Part shown: positions 11,701-21,007 of the stretch, piece by piece | How positions within the stretch are numbered: the first letter of the stretch is position 1 | Layout of the letters: each line of letters opens with the position of its first letter | The notes under the pieces: generated by a model | What the model saw: only the letters and a program-made list of their open reading frames with translations | Databases searched by the model: none | What the model was told of the DNA's origin: nothing | From: Drosophila persimilis | Lineage: Eukaryota > Arthropoda > Insecta > Diptera > Drosophilidae | Direction of reading: 5' to 3' | NCBI RefSeq assembly: GCF_003286085.1 | Contig: NW_020825312.1 | Coordinates: forward strand, 3,038,001 to 3,102,000 | DNA: 64,000 nucleotides | Program-made: the position numbers and the translations under genes

Positions 11701-11781
11701 GTTGGCCAGCAGGAGGAGGCATAGGCACAACTGAATCGAAAAGAACGACGCTTCTGTGGAGGAGGACTTGGGCTGCCTCAT
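2708..11781 (-). CDS. Nrx-IV: Neurexin IV (Caspr-family septate-junction adhesion protein)
   Basis: Coding exons on the minus strand, in order: 11781-11676, 9957-9841, one of 7564-7368 or 7013-6817, 6684-6543, 6479-5301, 5233-5108, 5036-4833, 4763-3834, 3771-3592, 3520-3176, 3102-2965, 2898-2708. They total 3855 nt, 1284 residues. ATG 11781 has A at -3 and precedes a signal peptide (hydrophobic LCLCLLLLA). Then come a discoidin (F5/8C) domain (~36-187), LamG 1 and 2 (~190-530), an EGF repeat (CNPNPCQHKGVC), a fibrinogen-like segment (~620-790), LamG 3, EGF 2 (CESSPCLNNGTC), LamG 4, one membrane helix (~1217-1240), and a short tail with a Coracle/4.1-type juxtamembrane motif (RHKGDYLTHED) and C-terminal EIFI, a PDZ-type end. 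Known role: Neurexin IV works with Contactin and Neuroglian in septate junctions and glial wrapping. No breaks seen. Confidence 0.97.
6775..6808 (-). promoter_or_regulatory. cluster of ACUAAC-type STAR-protein (HOW) sites after exon B
   Basis: On the minus strand the intron after exon B has ACTAAC at 6808-6803, AACTAAA at 6793-6787 and ACTAAC at 6780-6775. The first begins only 8 nt after the 5' splice site (exon ends at 6817). ACUAA is the binding core of STAR proteins such as Held-out-wings, which is known to control Nrx-IV exon choice in glia. The 3' member could also serve as a branch point. Confidence 0.6.
6817..7013 (-). CDS. Nrx-IV: Nrx-IV alternative discoidin exon B (downstream)
   Basis: 197 nt with the same phases as exon A, reading NAAWTPVENTYNHFLTLDLG and ending PTSEPQ before GTACGGTG. 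Conserved positions with exon A include W, DLG, V(R/K)xIA, HxxEFVTEY. In D. melanogaster the downstream alternative (exon 4) is the neuronal form. Several ACTAAC elements lie close to both its splice sites (separate entries). Confidence 0.9.
7035..7040 (-). promoter_or_regulatory. ACTAAC element / branch point before exon B
   Basis: ACTAAC on the minus strand, 22-27 nt upstream of the exon B acceptor at 7014-7015. The spacing fits a branch point, and the sequence equally fits a HOW/STAR site, so binding could block exon B acceptor use. Confidence 0.5.
7041..7367 (-). other. intron between the two alternative Nrx-IV exons
   Basis: Non-coding, A-rich at 7110-7170, with a plus-strand tandem of CCAGTTACCAGTCACC-like units at 7222-7268. 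Beyond the ACTAAC site above, no further feature was seen. Confidence 0.6.
7368..7564 (-). CDS. Nrx-IV: Nrx-IV alternative discoidin exon A (upstream)
   Basis: 197 nt, entered with two bases of a split codon and ending in phase 0 before GTAAGCC. It reads GTSWSAKNSDFDQRLIIDLG and so on. Its length and phases equal those of exon B, and both encode the same part of the discoidin domain (WxxxNxxxxQRL..DLG and VTEY), so they can substitute but not both be included without breaking frame. In D. melanogaster Nrx-IV the upstream alternative (exon 3) is the glial form; by order this would be the counterpart. Confidence 0.9.
7565..8555 (-). other. Nrx-IV intron, part downstream of the nested gene
   Basis: Non-coding, with a GGCGGCGGCAGGGGCAG tract at 7833-7868 and an (AACG)n microsatellite at 8289-8312. 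No coding frame is convincing. Confidence 0.6.
8556..9467 (-). CDS. 4'-phosphopantetheinyl transferase (AASDHPPT/Lys5 type), nested in Nrx-IV intron
   Basis: A single uninterrupted 303-residue frame on the same strand as its host, inside the intron between Nrx-IV exons 2 and A (9840-7565). The enzyme transfers phosphopantetheine from CoA to carrier-protein domains (fatty-acid synthase, Ebony/aminoadipate reductase-type proteins) in the cytosol. Seen: N-terminal RWAFDLGTW and IQPEERTR typical of the animal family; the signature GIGTDVMKIE (Mg/CoA-binding Asp) near residue 135; and the second signature WCLKEAYVKELG (catalytic Glu and Lys) near residue 185. The length equals the human enzyme (about 309). 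ATG 9467 begins directly at the conserved N-terminus. It corresponds to D. melanogaster CG32099 as I recall it, so I leave the symbol empty. A minus-strand AATAAA near 8530 would end the transcript. Confidence 0.93.
   Translation of the reverse strand: MSRHVCTRWAFDLGTWTPTLPQLTQAVAAIQPEERTRLMKFHFIDDFLSSLIGRLLMRKYVSVCTATAYHQVQFARDVRGKPYWVRGQSEAAEKQPPPPLSFNVSHQGRLVLLAGITTDTDTTGSEAADFGIGTDVMKIEYNGGKPLSDFFRLMKGKFSAQEWSYIGRPQHNEPAQLKAFMRHWCLKEAYVKELGVGITVDLEKISFSVDTTHSLVEAVSPLIGTTLRCNDKPMDNWHFEEHLLEEKYCAAIAFRNCLPQDHARFEMLRFDELIVKSADAAELDRSVVDYCKEALLKPHKSDR
9468..9840 (-). promoter_or_regulatory. upstream region of the nested phosphopantetheinyl transferase
   Basis: On the minus strand this holds several GTATTTTT/GGTATATT-like boxes (9640-9690) resembling the Ohler motif 6 boxes of the recurrent module seen elsewhere in the window, but no DRE or CGGTCACACT. 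It is likely the private promoter of the nested gene. Confidence 0.35.
9958..11675 (-). other. first Nrx-IV intron
   Basis: 1.7 kb intron between the signal-peptide exon and exon 2. It contains a (CCAT)n tract (10546-10562) and a GAGA-rich block (11416-11480, CTCTCTCGC units) of the kind bound by GAGA factor, perhaps an intronic enhancer. No coding frame was recognised. Confidence 0.55.
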
Positions 11782-12549
11782 TCTGGCTCTGTGGTGGGAA
11801 ATCACTGGATCCGATTTACAAACACATTTATATCCGTTTTCCGTATTCAGTGCAATGCTTCACGAATTTACTGCAGCCAAATGCACTGCGCTGGCAGTCC
11901 CAAAGACACAGGGGGCTGGGGCTGGGCACTGGAAACGCGTCCGCGATGTCAACTTCTACGCTAGCAATTTCTTGAAACGTTGTCTTTTAGATGTTCACAA
12001 TTGTATTTCGATATGACTGTTGCTCTGCAGCTCCTACTACTCACGCCCTCTTTGAGAAGGTGCTTCGTTTGAATTAGAAATAATTAACGCTGCGGGGATG
12101 ACACACGAACACGTCCCTCTCGCTGCACAGTCGAAATTAGTGTGAAGTATTTCGAATAGGAAAATATCATTACAAAAAAGATGGGGGAAAGAAGAAAATA
12201 TCAAAATGTCGACGGTATTTAATCGGTATTTCAGGACTAGTCACAAAACAGAGATAGTATGCGACAATAAGTTAAAATAATTTCGATGATCCAATTTTTC
12301 AGATCCAATTTGGCTGGCTGACTGGCTGTGTATGCTGGAAGACATCTTTTGTCACAAATAGTGCCTCTGTTATTCGACTGATAGCCGGGAGACGTGTTGC
12401 GTTTTAAGTCTCATGCTATATCTCTCTATTTAGAAAAGTTAGAAAAATCCAATGTCATAGGCTATAAGGATTATATTGTAGATTAATTTTATACTTTTTG
12501 GTATACTTTTTCGTCCAAATTGAAATTTTATGTGTATTTAGCCTTTATT
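11782..12549. other. 5' region of Nrx-IV and divergent gap to eIF3l
   Basis: Holds the Nrx-IV leader and promoter (minus) and upstream sequence of eIF3l. CGGTATTTAATCGGTATTTC at 12212-12231 is a motif-6-like pair. No coding frame. Confidence 0.5.
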
Positions 12550-12628
12550 TTAAAAGTGAGACGGAATATTTCGATATATTTCTGAGAGTCGGACGGTATA
12601 TTTTATCGATAAAACCACGGTCACACTG
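12550..12628 (+). promoter_or_regulatory. housekeeping promoter module A of eIF3l (GTATATTT array + DRE + motif 1)
   Basis: Reads GGAATATTTCGATATATTTC, then GAGAGTCGGACGGTATATTT, then TATCGATA (DRE, 12604-12611) and CGGTCACACTG (Ohler motif 1, bound by M1BP, 12618-12628). It lies about 90 bp before the eIF3l ATG. DRE plus motif 1 is the known TATA-less constitutive promoter type of flies. Confidence 0.8.
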
Positions 12629-12716
12629 ATTCTCTTTCTTTTCGCCAAATTTTTGTTGGCGTGTTGACAAAAAACCGTGCTTCCTTGTGGATTTGTGTAG
12701 AACAGAAGAATATATC

Positions 12717-14610
12717 ATGTCTAAATACAGCGGTGAGGAGTTTTCCAACAACGGGGTAAGTTCTAGCAGTCTGGCGCGACTGCAAAGCAGCGAAATCATT
12801 AGTTTTGGCTACGGCGGTAACATAACCCAACTTTTTTCCCAGATATTTGTAGAATGCATTGATTTCTAAAATTTGTTTATTTCCAGGACTTTTATGATGA
12901 CTTTGCCCACACCGGCGATCCCGCTCTGGATATGGAGTATGAGCGCAACTACTACGCCAGCCGCATGCCGGAGAATGTCAAGTACTTCTTGATGAACTTC
13001 TGCCAGGCCGTCAAGGAGGGAAATCTCTATGATATACAGAATATGTACGAGAACACATTTCCGCAGATTAGCGACCACCACTTTGACAAATCATCTTGGC
13101 CAGAGGAGACGGAGGTCGGGGCGCTCGTGGAGAACGACAAGGTGTTTATGATCCTGTACAAGGAGCTGTACTACCGCCACATCCATGCCCGCATACCTGG
13201 TGGCCCCAAGCTGGATCAGCGCATCAACTCGTTCTTCAACTATTGCGATTTCTTCAACCTAATCATTTCGGCGCCGAACCCCGTCATGCTGGAGCTGCCC
13301 GACATTTGGCTGTGGGAGCTCGTTGACGAGTTTGTGTATCAGTTCCAGAACTTTGCCCAATACCGGTAAGGGATTTTCACTTCTCCCACATCTCCCATCG
13401 TACATCCTGATCTTGATAATATCAATCTATAAATTGCAGTGCCCGGCTTACGGACAAATCGCAGGAGGAGATTCAGCAGCTGTGCGTGAACCACAGCAAT
13501 GTCTGGAGCATTCTGTGCATTTTGAACGTCTTGCACTCGCTGGTGGATATCTCCAACATCAAGAAGCAGCTGGAGGCGATTTCCGGGGGAATCGATCCGA
13601 ATACTGTGTCCGGAGACTTTGGTAAGCTCTCCTTCTACAAGATGCTGGGATACTTCTCGCTGGTCGGCCTTCTGCGCGTGCACTCTCTGCTGGGAGACTA
13701 CTACCAGGCCATCAAGGTTCTAGAGCCCATTGAGATCCACAAGAAATCTGCCTACTCGCACATACCAGCCTGTCAGATATCGACATCATACTACGTCGGC
13801 TTTGCCTATATGATGATGCGCCGCTATGCGGATGCCATACGCACCTTCTCCGACATCCTGCTGTATATCCAGCGCACAAAGCAGCTGTACAGCACGCGCT
13901 CCTATCAGAACGATCAGATCAACAAGCAGGCCGAGCAGATGTACCACTTGCTGGCCATCTGCCTGGTCCTGCATCCCCAGTGCATCGACGAGTCCATTCA
14001 GCAGGTGCTGCGCGAGAAAAACTACCACGACGCCATGTTCAAGATGCAGTGCGGCGACCTGGAGGTCTTCAAGTCGTTCTTTGTGTTTGCTTGCCCACGC
14101 TTTGTCAGCCCCTGCCCCCCTGCAGCCGATGCGCCCATGGAGGACTACGTAAAGGACCCCATGGAGCACCAATTGCAGGTGTTCATGGATGAGGTGCGCC
14201 AGCAAAAGGATCTGCCCACCACACGCTCGTATCTGAAGCTCTACACCACATTGCCGCTGGCCAAGCTGGCCTCCTTCATCGACCCCAATGCCAACGACGA
14301 CGATGTGTCCAAGCTCTTGATACGCCTGCTCTGCTTCAAGCACAAGATGCGTAATTTGGTCTGGAGCAAGGGCCCCAGTGGTCTGGAAGGCACATTCAAG
14401 TCCGGCTCTGAGGTAAGTTCTCCAAGGATCACTCGGCTCGCTCTGAGAAATGTTCTCATCCTTTCATCTTTATAGCTCGATTTCTACATTGACGACGACA
14501 TGATTCACATAGCCGACACCAAGGTCTCCCATCGCTACGGTGACTTCTTTGTGCGCAAAATCCTGAAGTTCAACGACCTGAATCGCAAACTGAAGAACAT
14601 CAACATTTAA
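12717..14610 (+). CDS. eIF3l: eukaryotic translation initiation factor 3 subunit L
   Basis: Exons 12717-12755, 12887-13365, 13440-14412, 14476-14610; 1626 nt, 541 residues, all joins in frame. The start [13 protein letters not shown] follows the promoter module. eIF3l is a PCI-domain subunit of the cytoplasmic eIF3 complex that helps recruit mRNA and the 43S complex. The protein is helical (TPR-like repeats, [30 protein letters not shown]) with the PCI region in the last third ([36 protein letters not shown]). Length agrees with animal orthologs (about 540-565). A plus-strand AATAAA at about 14672 ends the gene. Confidence 0.96.
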
Positions 14611-15710
14611 ACCCAATAGTTTACGATATATTTAATATTCCAAACTGGACCGATTCGTTCTGATGATACCAATAAAAGAATGCCTGCGCGTATCCATATC
14701 CGCAGGAAAGGGTCCTCAACAAAACAAAAAAAAACCGAACTTTATTATATCCTGCACTCAAAGATTATAGGGGTATATATAGGTTTATACATACGATCTC
14801 AAAGTTTGGCCCATCATTGGGCGGAAATCTGTGTCAACATTGAAGATACAAGATTCTCATGTCTCTCTCTCTCTCTGTCGGCTGGATGAGTTTTCGTTGT
14901 AAAGAGAGAGAGGGAGATATATGTAGGGGACGATTCGGTATGGAAATAGATCATTACTTGGAAAGAGGATAAACGAAGGGCTAGAATTCACATTGAAAGA
15001 TAACTATTGGTCGCGCTCCACCTTTTTCTCTCAGTGCCTCGTGACGAGTCCATGCAAAACCAAGACAGAGAGAGAGAGAGGAGCGGTCTGCTTTGCCCCT
15101 CGACTTGGAACATTTCGACTGGTTGATTAGGACTAGGGTTTTAACATTTGACTTTATTTTTAGTTTTTAACAATACGTTATTATATAAAATTTGTATGTA
15201 TGACTATAAGGAAATTCAAAAAACTACACGTATTACGTACTTTGAGTTTGCCACAACTCCACGTACATTGGTGCACATAGCATTCAGCGACCATCAGCAG
15301 CAGCCAGTTTTCGTTTTTGTTTTCGCTTTCGTTTTGGTTTTTTTTGGGCCATGGGAATGTGCGTGTTTATTGTATACATAACATCTCAAATTTCTTTCTT
15401 GCAAAATTTCTTTGGTAAATCAACGTACTAAGCATTTAGTGAGAGTTTTTAAATTATTATAATTGGGGGTGTGGTGGAGTTGGGGTAGCTATAAGCAGTA
15501 TTCACACATTTACACACAGTTTAAAAACTCAACTTAGGATTTAGATACACTCTTTCTTTATACACCGTATTAGGTTTGCCCTTGTGCTAAGCGGACTCTG
15601 CCGGCTGGGGGCTGGGGGCTGTGGGCTGTGGTTTTGCTTAGAACTAACATTAAAATCAAACAATTTACAAATTACGGACTTGTTTGTTGGGGGTTCGCCG
15701 GGACACGGGC
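14611..15710. other. convergent gap: 3' ends of eIF3l and RhoGAP68F
   Basis: AATAAA at about 14672 serves eIF3l. CT/GA-rich microsatellites lie at 14858-14880, 14901-14916 and 15067-15081. The remainder is A/T-rich 3' UTR of the minus-strand RhoGAP68F transcript. No coding frame. Confidence 0.6.
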
Positions 15711-18317
15711 TCACAGGGCGTGCTGGTTGACATCGATCAAATAGATGTCTTTGTGATTCTGTAGGACAAAGTCGACAAATGCATTGATGGGTGCGATTTC
15801 CTCCAGGGAGGTGCTAGTGCTGCGGGACCACAAGAAGTTGGGGCCGAACACGATGGCCAGATTGGACGAGGTCATCTTGTTGAGATCCTCGCAGTCCATC
15901 ACGCGCACCAGGAACTCGACAATGTACTTGAAAAGCTCATAGTTCTCTTCGGGCAGTTTTTCGCGTATCAGTTGGGTGACATTTCGGGAGCGCTCCTCCT
16001 TGGGCCATTCCAGGAACTTGGTCACATCCTCGTACAGTTCGAATGTGAGCAGCGGCTCTGAGAGATCGCGCAGGAAACTCTTCAGCAGGCCTGCAATCAC
16101 ATGGACATTCACACTCTTCAGGTCCACGTCCTCGCCGCGATTGACGCGCTCCTTGAGGGCCATGATCTCGGCATGGTTGCCCGACCGCCTGAAGATCCCC
16201 TCCGTATCGATCACGCCCGTAATCGACAGAGAGTCCACACACTTGCGCACTATCGGGGGTATGGAGTTGAGGCAGGGACTGTTTACAACAATATGCTTCA
16301 GGGGCACCCCAAATTGCATCGTCGGCGCCATTTTGTGCTGCTGCTGCCTGGATGCATTTATGCTGTTTGTTAGGTGAGATGCTGGTGCGGCTGCGGCTGA
16401 CTTGCGGCTGGGGTTCAGCTTGTCGTCAAAGTCGCAAATGTTATCGGGCAGCTTCAGCTTGTTCAGGCCCAGAGCCTGGCGCAGCTCATCCAGGCTGGAG
16501 ATGTACACTAGCTTCTTGCGGAACTTGTCGCTGATGAAGGGGCTGAAGAAGTTCCAGATGACCCGAATGAACCACGTCGGATGCACCACATACAGAGTCT
16601 TTAGGTTTTTACGAAAGTTACGATCCAGCTCCTTGTACGAGTTCCACAGGAACTGCGCCGACGGTTTGTTGTCCTCCTTAAGGCCTTGGTGAAAATAAAC
16701 GAGTATGTAGTCGTTCTCCACGAATGGTTCGATCTCTTTGATGATTTGACTGGCGGATAAACGATAAGCGAGCTTCGCGTCAGTTAAGATGTTCAGAAGG
16801 CACTGATGCCACACACATACCGCACGAAACCCTCCAGCTGCGACTTCTCGGGAAACCGCGATGCGTAAATGCCGAAGACGTGGCGACCCTGCTTGTCGGT
16901 GCCCAGAAAGTCGCATTTGTTTTTGGGTGCTTGAAATTGCTCCGACTGTTCTCTCAGTTGATCTTCAAAGTCGTCCTCCAGGGGATTCACATCCTCTTCG
17001 GGTTCAAGTTCTGGATCTGCAGGGAGAATCGGGAGAGAGATACCATTACCGATTACCATTCAGGATCGCATTCATTCGAGCCCACACTCACCATCGGCCA
17101 GGACAAAGTCACCGACCATAACATCTTCTGGGGGGATAAATCAATTGTTCAATTAGCAGCTGTTAGTTTACTTTACCACAACTTTAAGACTTTAGGACTT
17201 TAGGACTCAAACGCTTACTCTCTAGAGGAGCCGGACTCAGGAGCTCAGTGTCGTCGAACTCTAGCTTCGGCTCGAAGTCGTGCAGATCCGAGAGACTGGG
17301 CTGCGGCTCGTCCGAGTTCTCGACGATCGGATTGATGGCAGGACCTTGTGGGTGCGAGAGAAGGCGTTTATTAATCTCGTAGGTTTCCGTTGCAGTGGAC
17401 AGATATTCCAAAACGTAGTCTTACAAGTAGTAATGCTTGCTTTCACTTAAGTATTTTGACGGCCTGAGGCAACAAGTTTAGTTCGGATTGAGTTTGAGTA
17501 AGTGAATAGACATGGATCAGATCAGAGAAATTTGTAATTGATGAGTTACTTTCGTACATAACTGATTTGGGATTAGTAAGGTTCAACAGTTCAACGGTTC
17601 AACGGTTCAACAGTTCAACAGTTGCCTGTTGTACGTAGATAGTGTGTATGTGTGTGTATGTATGTATGGTATGGAACAGAGGCAGCCACAAAGAATTATT
17701 TTAGATACTTGGAGAGAACCAAGGCTACACAGAGACACAGGCACAGCCACAGACACAGACACACACACACATACCTCAAACAAACATTGGCAACAAACAG
17801 CTAGCGACAAAACGTACAAAACACAGGATTCATAATAGTACGGGCAATAGTAGTATAGTGAGTACGGCAGGTAGGTATGTAGGTATGTACAGGTACAGGT
17901 ACAGTGAGGAGGCCAGGCCTAGTTTTACAGCTTCAAATGGGGTTAGTAGCACAACTTGATACCAAAAACAAAGAAGGGCGGGCAGGGCTGGGCAGGCGGG
18001 GGCATTAAATTAGTTTAATTGTTAGTTAGTTCTTAAACAGGGGTCCCCCACTGGCGGGGCCCTCAACAGTACTTGGCTACGGTTAAATGAATGAAACACA
18101 CAAAACAAGCGACGCCGCGAAACAATTCCCAAGCTTTGTGTAAATTACAGATTAAGTTTTTGAAATTTTGGGTTTATTGCTTCGCAGCGGGTTCATTGGC
18201 TAAGCTAAGCAGAAAACAGAAATGGAAGATCGAAATTTGAAATCCGCATCTACATTAGATCGAAACGGAAGCGCTCTTACCTGGTAATCTCGATGTGAAA
18301 CGCGAATGGGTGTCCAT
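15711..18317 (-). CDS. RhoGAP68F: RhoGAP68F, Sec14/CRAL-TRIO plus RhoGAP protein
   Basis: Exons 18317-18281, 17344-17219, 17127-17092, 17016-16821, 16749-15711; 1434 nt, 477 residues. It starts MDTHSRFTSRLPG and splices to PAINPIVENSDEPQPSLSD. An acidic N-terminus is followed by a CRAL-TRIO/Sec14 domain (~105-235: DKQGRHVFGIYASRF, NDYILVYFHQGL, YVVHPTWFIRVIWNFF), a short Gln/Ala linker, and a RhoGAP domain (~275-470: FGVPLKHIVV, GVIDTEGIFRRSG with the arginine finger, LLKSFLRDLSEPLLTFELYE, SSNLAIVFGPNFLW). This is the p50RhoGAP/ARHGAP1 layout. The fly protein is known to inactivate Rho1 in gastrulation and to affect endosomal trafficking. No defects seen. Confidence 0.97.
17345..18280 (-). 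other. first intron of RhoGAP68F
   Basis: Contains a 9-bp tandem repeat (GGTTCAACA units, 17579-17622), a TG/TATG tract (17640-17668) and a CA tract (17749-17776). The open stretch just upstream of 17344 on the minus strand lacks an ATG and is read through the acceptor, so I treat it as intron. Confidence 0.6.
17579..17622 (+). repeat. 9-bp tandem repeat GGTTCAACA/AGTTCAACG
   Basis: Five units of (A/G)GTTCAAC(A/G) in the first RhoGAP68F intron. Confidence 0.8.
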
Positions 18318-18529
18318 TGTGGGACAGACAGGTGTACAGAGTGTGGATTATCGATGCGATGCAATGACGCAGGACGTATCTCAGGCGCGCTATCGAATTG
18401 GCATGTAGAACATACAGCTGGAATACAGTGAGCAGTGAGAATAAATTAGCCATAATCGGTCGTGGGCCAACTGGCGTTTCAACCGCTTCAAGCTCTGTGT
18501 GCTGTACACATATAGTAGGAGTCTACCGG

Positions 18530-18537
18530 TGACGTCA
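18530..18537. promoter_or_regulatory. CRE/ATF palindrome TGACGTCA
   Basis: Perfect 8-bp cAMP-response/ATF-type palindrome about 215 bp upstream of the RhoGAP68F ATG. Function is inferred from the motif only. Confidence 0.35.
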
Positions 18538-18634
18538 CACCAAGCTATGTAGTTTCTTGACTATCGCGCGCTGTCGACGTCGACGTCGCCGTTACCGTGG
18601 TGGGATGTGGAGATAGTGCCGTGCGCTGATTCAC

Positions 18635-18658
18635 ATTCATTCATTCATTCATTCATTC
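18635..18658 (+). repeat. (ATTC)n microsatellite
   Basis: Six consecutive ATTC units upstream of RhoGAP68F. Confidence 0.85.
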
Positions 18659-19394
18659 CGAACGAGCGATGGATTGCCGTCGAACGGCAATGGATTGTTT
18701 CTTGCTCTTTTATATGAACACGACTGGAGCTTAAGGCAAAGCGGTGGTAGTGGTGGTTAGGCTGTGGGTGAGGGGGGCTGTGGGGCCAAGCCGCCTACGC
18801 CCCACCGCATAGTATACATACAGTGCTAGCGAAAATAAAAGGCAAGACGAGAGTCTTTCACGAAAGATAACACAGAGAACGAAGCGAAGCTTATCGCTTG
18901 GCACAAATTGGGAATTGAAATTTGAACGAATGAAATGTTGGTATTTAATCCATTTTTTCCAGCGTCTGTGCTTTAGATCTGCTCCTGTGCTGCATGTGTA
19001 TGTTATTTACCATACATACTAGCACATACAGGGAATATGCAGAGTTCCCTGTGCGAAGGCACAATCGTGCAATCGCCTGACTGACATGGCAATAATTTGC
19101 AAGCGAACTGCGCATTTGTGTTTTGTCACCACTTAACAATATTTACTTATTTACAAATGTACTTTTTTATCAGCAACTCGGGGATTGTCTGTAGTCCACC
19201 GACCATAATATCAATGCTGCCTAGCTCTATGGCAATACGAAAACGTATACTGCGTCTTAGTTCTATATACTGCACTTTGCACTGTATCTTTGAGCCAGAA
19301 TGGCTTGCAAATTTACCTTTTATCAATAGAAAAAAAATATCTCCGTTAATTTTCTTATTGCAAGACGTTGTTTTTGCGGATGAATAGTGGTGGT

Positions 19395-19482
19395 CATTGA
19401 TCGATAAAATATACCGACCGCCCCTCAGAAATATACCAAAATATACCGTCTCATTTTAAAAATATACCATAAATATACTGCC
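19395..19482 (-). promoter_or_regulatory. promoter module B (mirror-image copy)
   Basis: Minus-strand copy of the module: TATATTTATGGTATATTTTT, GAGACGGTATATTTTGG, CTGAGGGGCGGTCGGTATAT, then TTTTATCGATCAATGACC. The DRE-like TATCGAT remains, but motif 1 is degenerate (ATGACCACCACT). It faces RhoGAP68F, about 1.1 kb from its ATG, and mirrors module C. Confidence 0.65.
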
Positions 19483-19901
19483 GAGTTCCTGCTCTATTAT
19501 ACATATTCCTCGTTTTTTATATTCCGTACCATATAACTAACTAAATAGAACCCTCAGCCCTGCCCACATAATTTTATCCGATTAATGAATCAGTTTTCTA
19601 CTTAACTGACTTATTTTAAATACTGGACTTTGATTTTTCTTGCATCAATTTATGCAATAACAGTCTCGTACAGACAATATAAAGTCTCGGATGATGAAAA
19701 ACCGAACTTAGCCCACTTAAGCCCCCTAAATAGTTGATAAATAGTTAAACTACTTGAGGTAAATGGCGGAAAATATGAACGAATGAACTGCGCTAAAATT
19801 AGTATATTTTTATTATTTTCGGTGGAATATGAAAATACCCCCTTGGCTTGCAATGGAGTATCAAAATCGAGGAATATGTATAATAGACTTTGAATTAGTC
19901 A
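19483..19901. other. spacer between mirror-image modules B and C
   Basis: About 420 bp of A/T-rich sequence with no coding frame and no recognised element. Confidence 0.5.
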
Positions 19902-20000
19902 GAGTATATTTACGGTATATTTTTAAAATGAAACGTTATATTCTGATATATTTCTGAGGGTCGGGTGGTATATTTGATCGATAAGTACGCGGTCACACTA
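19902..20000 (+). promoter_or_regulatory. promoter module C of ND-SGDH
   Basis: GAGTATATTTACGGTATATT, AAAATGAAACGTTATATT, CTGATATATTTCTGAGGGTC, GGGTGGTATATTTGATCGAT, then CGGTCACACTA (19990-20000). DRE (ATCGATAA) and motif 1 lie 60-85 bp before the ND-SGDH ATG. Confidence 0.8.
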
Positions 20001-20060
20001 GCACTATTCCAAAAAGACAGCCAGCTCCAATTAATTAAAATTTACTTTAAATTTGTTAAA

Positions 20061-20836
20061 ATGGTCGGTTGGAGCCGTTTGCTGTCGCCAGCGGCGCAAT
20101 TCGCCAACTACCGCGCCGTTCTGCAAGCGCCGGCTTGCCGGAATGGTAAGTAGAGCTTAGATCAGTCTCTGTAAACACATTATCCCACATTACGCAACCA
20201 AAACTACAGATCTCCCCTACCTTTGCAGCGTTGCAGCAACAACTGCGCCGGATGGGTGGTGATCATGGACACCACCACATGACAGTAAAGCCATCGCGCT
20301 TCCAATGGGACAAATTCAAGGATCTGATGCACTTTTACGTAATGCTCGGCGTTGTGCCGATCACAGCGTTGGTGCTCTACTCGAACATCTTCGTCGGGCC
20401 TGCTCAGTTGGCTGAGATTCCCGAGGGTTATGTGCCCAAGCACTGGGAGTACGAGAAGGTAGGACACAGTCACAGCCACAGCATTGCCACTGAAGTCATT
20501 AATGGCCGATTTCTCTTTTCCCCGACAGCACCCAATCTCGCGCTTTATTTCCCGGTACATTTTCAGCTCGCAGCAGCAGGAATACGAGAAAGCCTTGCAC
20601 AACTTGTTTGAGGAAAACGAGAAGGCTCAAATCCGGTAATATATTCTTTTTACAACTAGATCCTGTTTAATGTTGACGTGTGACTTTGCATTTTCAGTAA
20701 ACTCGAGAAAGAGGTTCGTCGAAAGATGTCGGAGCGAAATGATTACCAGTCGTACTACTACCGCCCGACAGTAGCCAAGTATCACAGAATATCCAAGGAG
20801 GCTGCTGATGAGCTGGAAGCTCTGCGGGGCGATTAG
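20061..20836 (+). CDS. ND-SGDH: NADH dehydrogenase (ubiquinone) SGDH subunit (NDUFB5)
   Basis: Exons 20061-20145, 20229-20458, 20529-20635, 20698-20836; 561 nt, 186 residues. Accessory subunit of the membrane arm of respiratory complex I in the mitochondrial inner membrane. The N-terminus MVGWSRLLSPAAQFANYR is an Arg-containing, Ser/Ala-rich presequence. A His-rich stretch (GGDHGHHHM) and PSRFQWDKFKDLMHFYVMLG lead into a single membrane helix (~85-105, GVVPITALVLYSNIFVG), followed by PEGYVPKHWEYEKHPISRF and a charged C-terminus typical of the family. Length equals NDUFB5 orthologs. AATAAA lies at about 20908. Confidence 0.95.
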
Positions 20837-21007
20837 GCCAGCTCTTGGCTGGCTCTAACCACATTTGGTCGACAAGTAAATGAAATGTATAGGCCTCAAG
20901 TTGGGGAAATAAAGTGTTGAATTTGCAACATCTTCTTACATCCTAATATAAACAGTACAATAGTTGAATAAATACTTAAGACTTAGTCAAGTCGAGTGCG
21001 TATCGAT

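Larger units (their letters stand above)
18318..19394. other. 5' flank of RhoGAP68F
   Basis: Holds a perfect CRE/ATF palindrome TGACGTCA at 18530-18537, a GTCGACGTCGACGTCG tract at about 18572-18587 and an (ATTC)n microsatellite at 18635-18658. No coding frame. Confidence 0.5.

Noticed and set aside
17345..17411. N-terminal extension of RhoGAP68F by reading through the acceptor at 17345
   Set aside because: No ATG in that frame before a stop, whereas the exon at 18317-18281 supplies ATG and the matching split codon.
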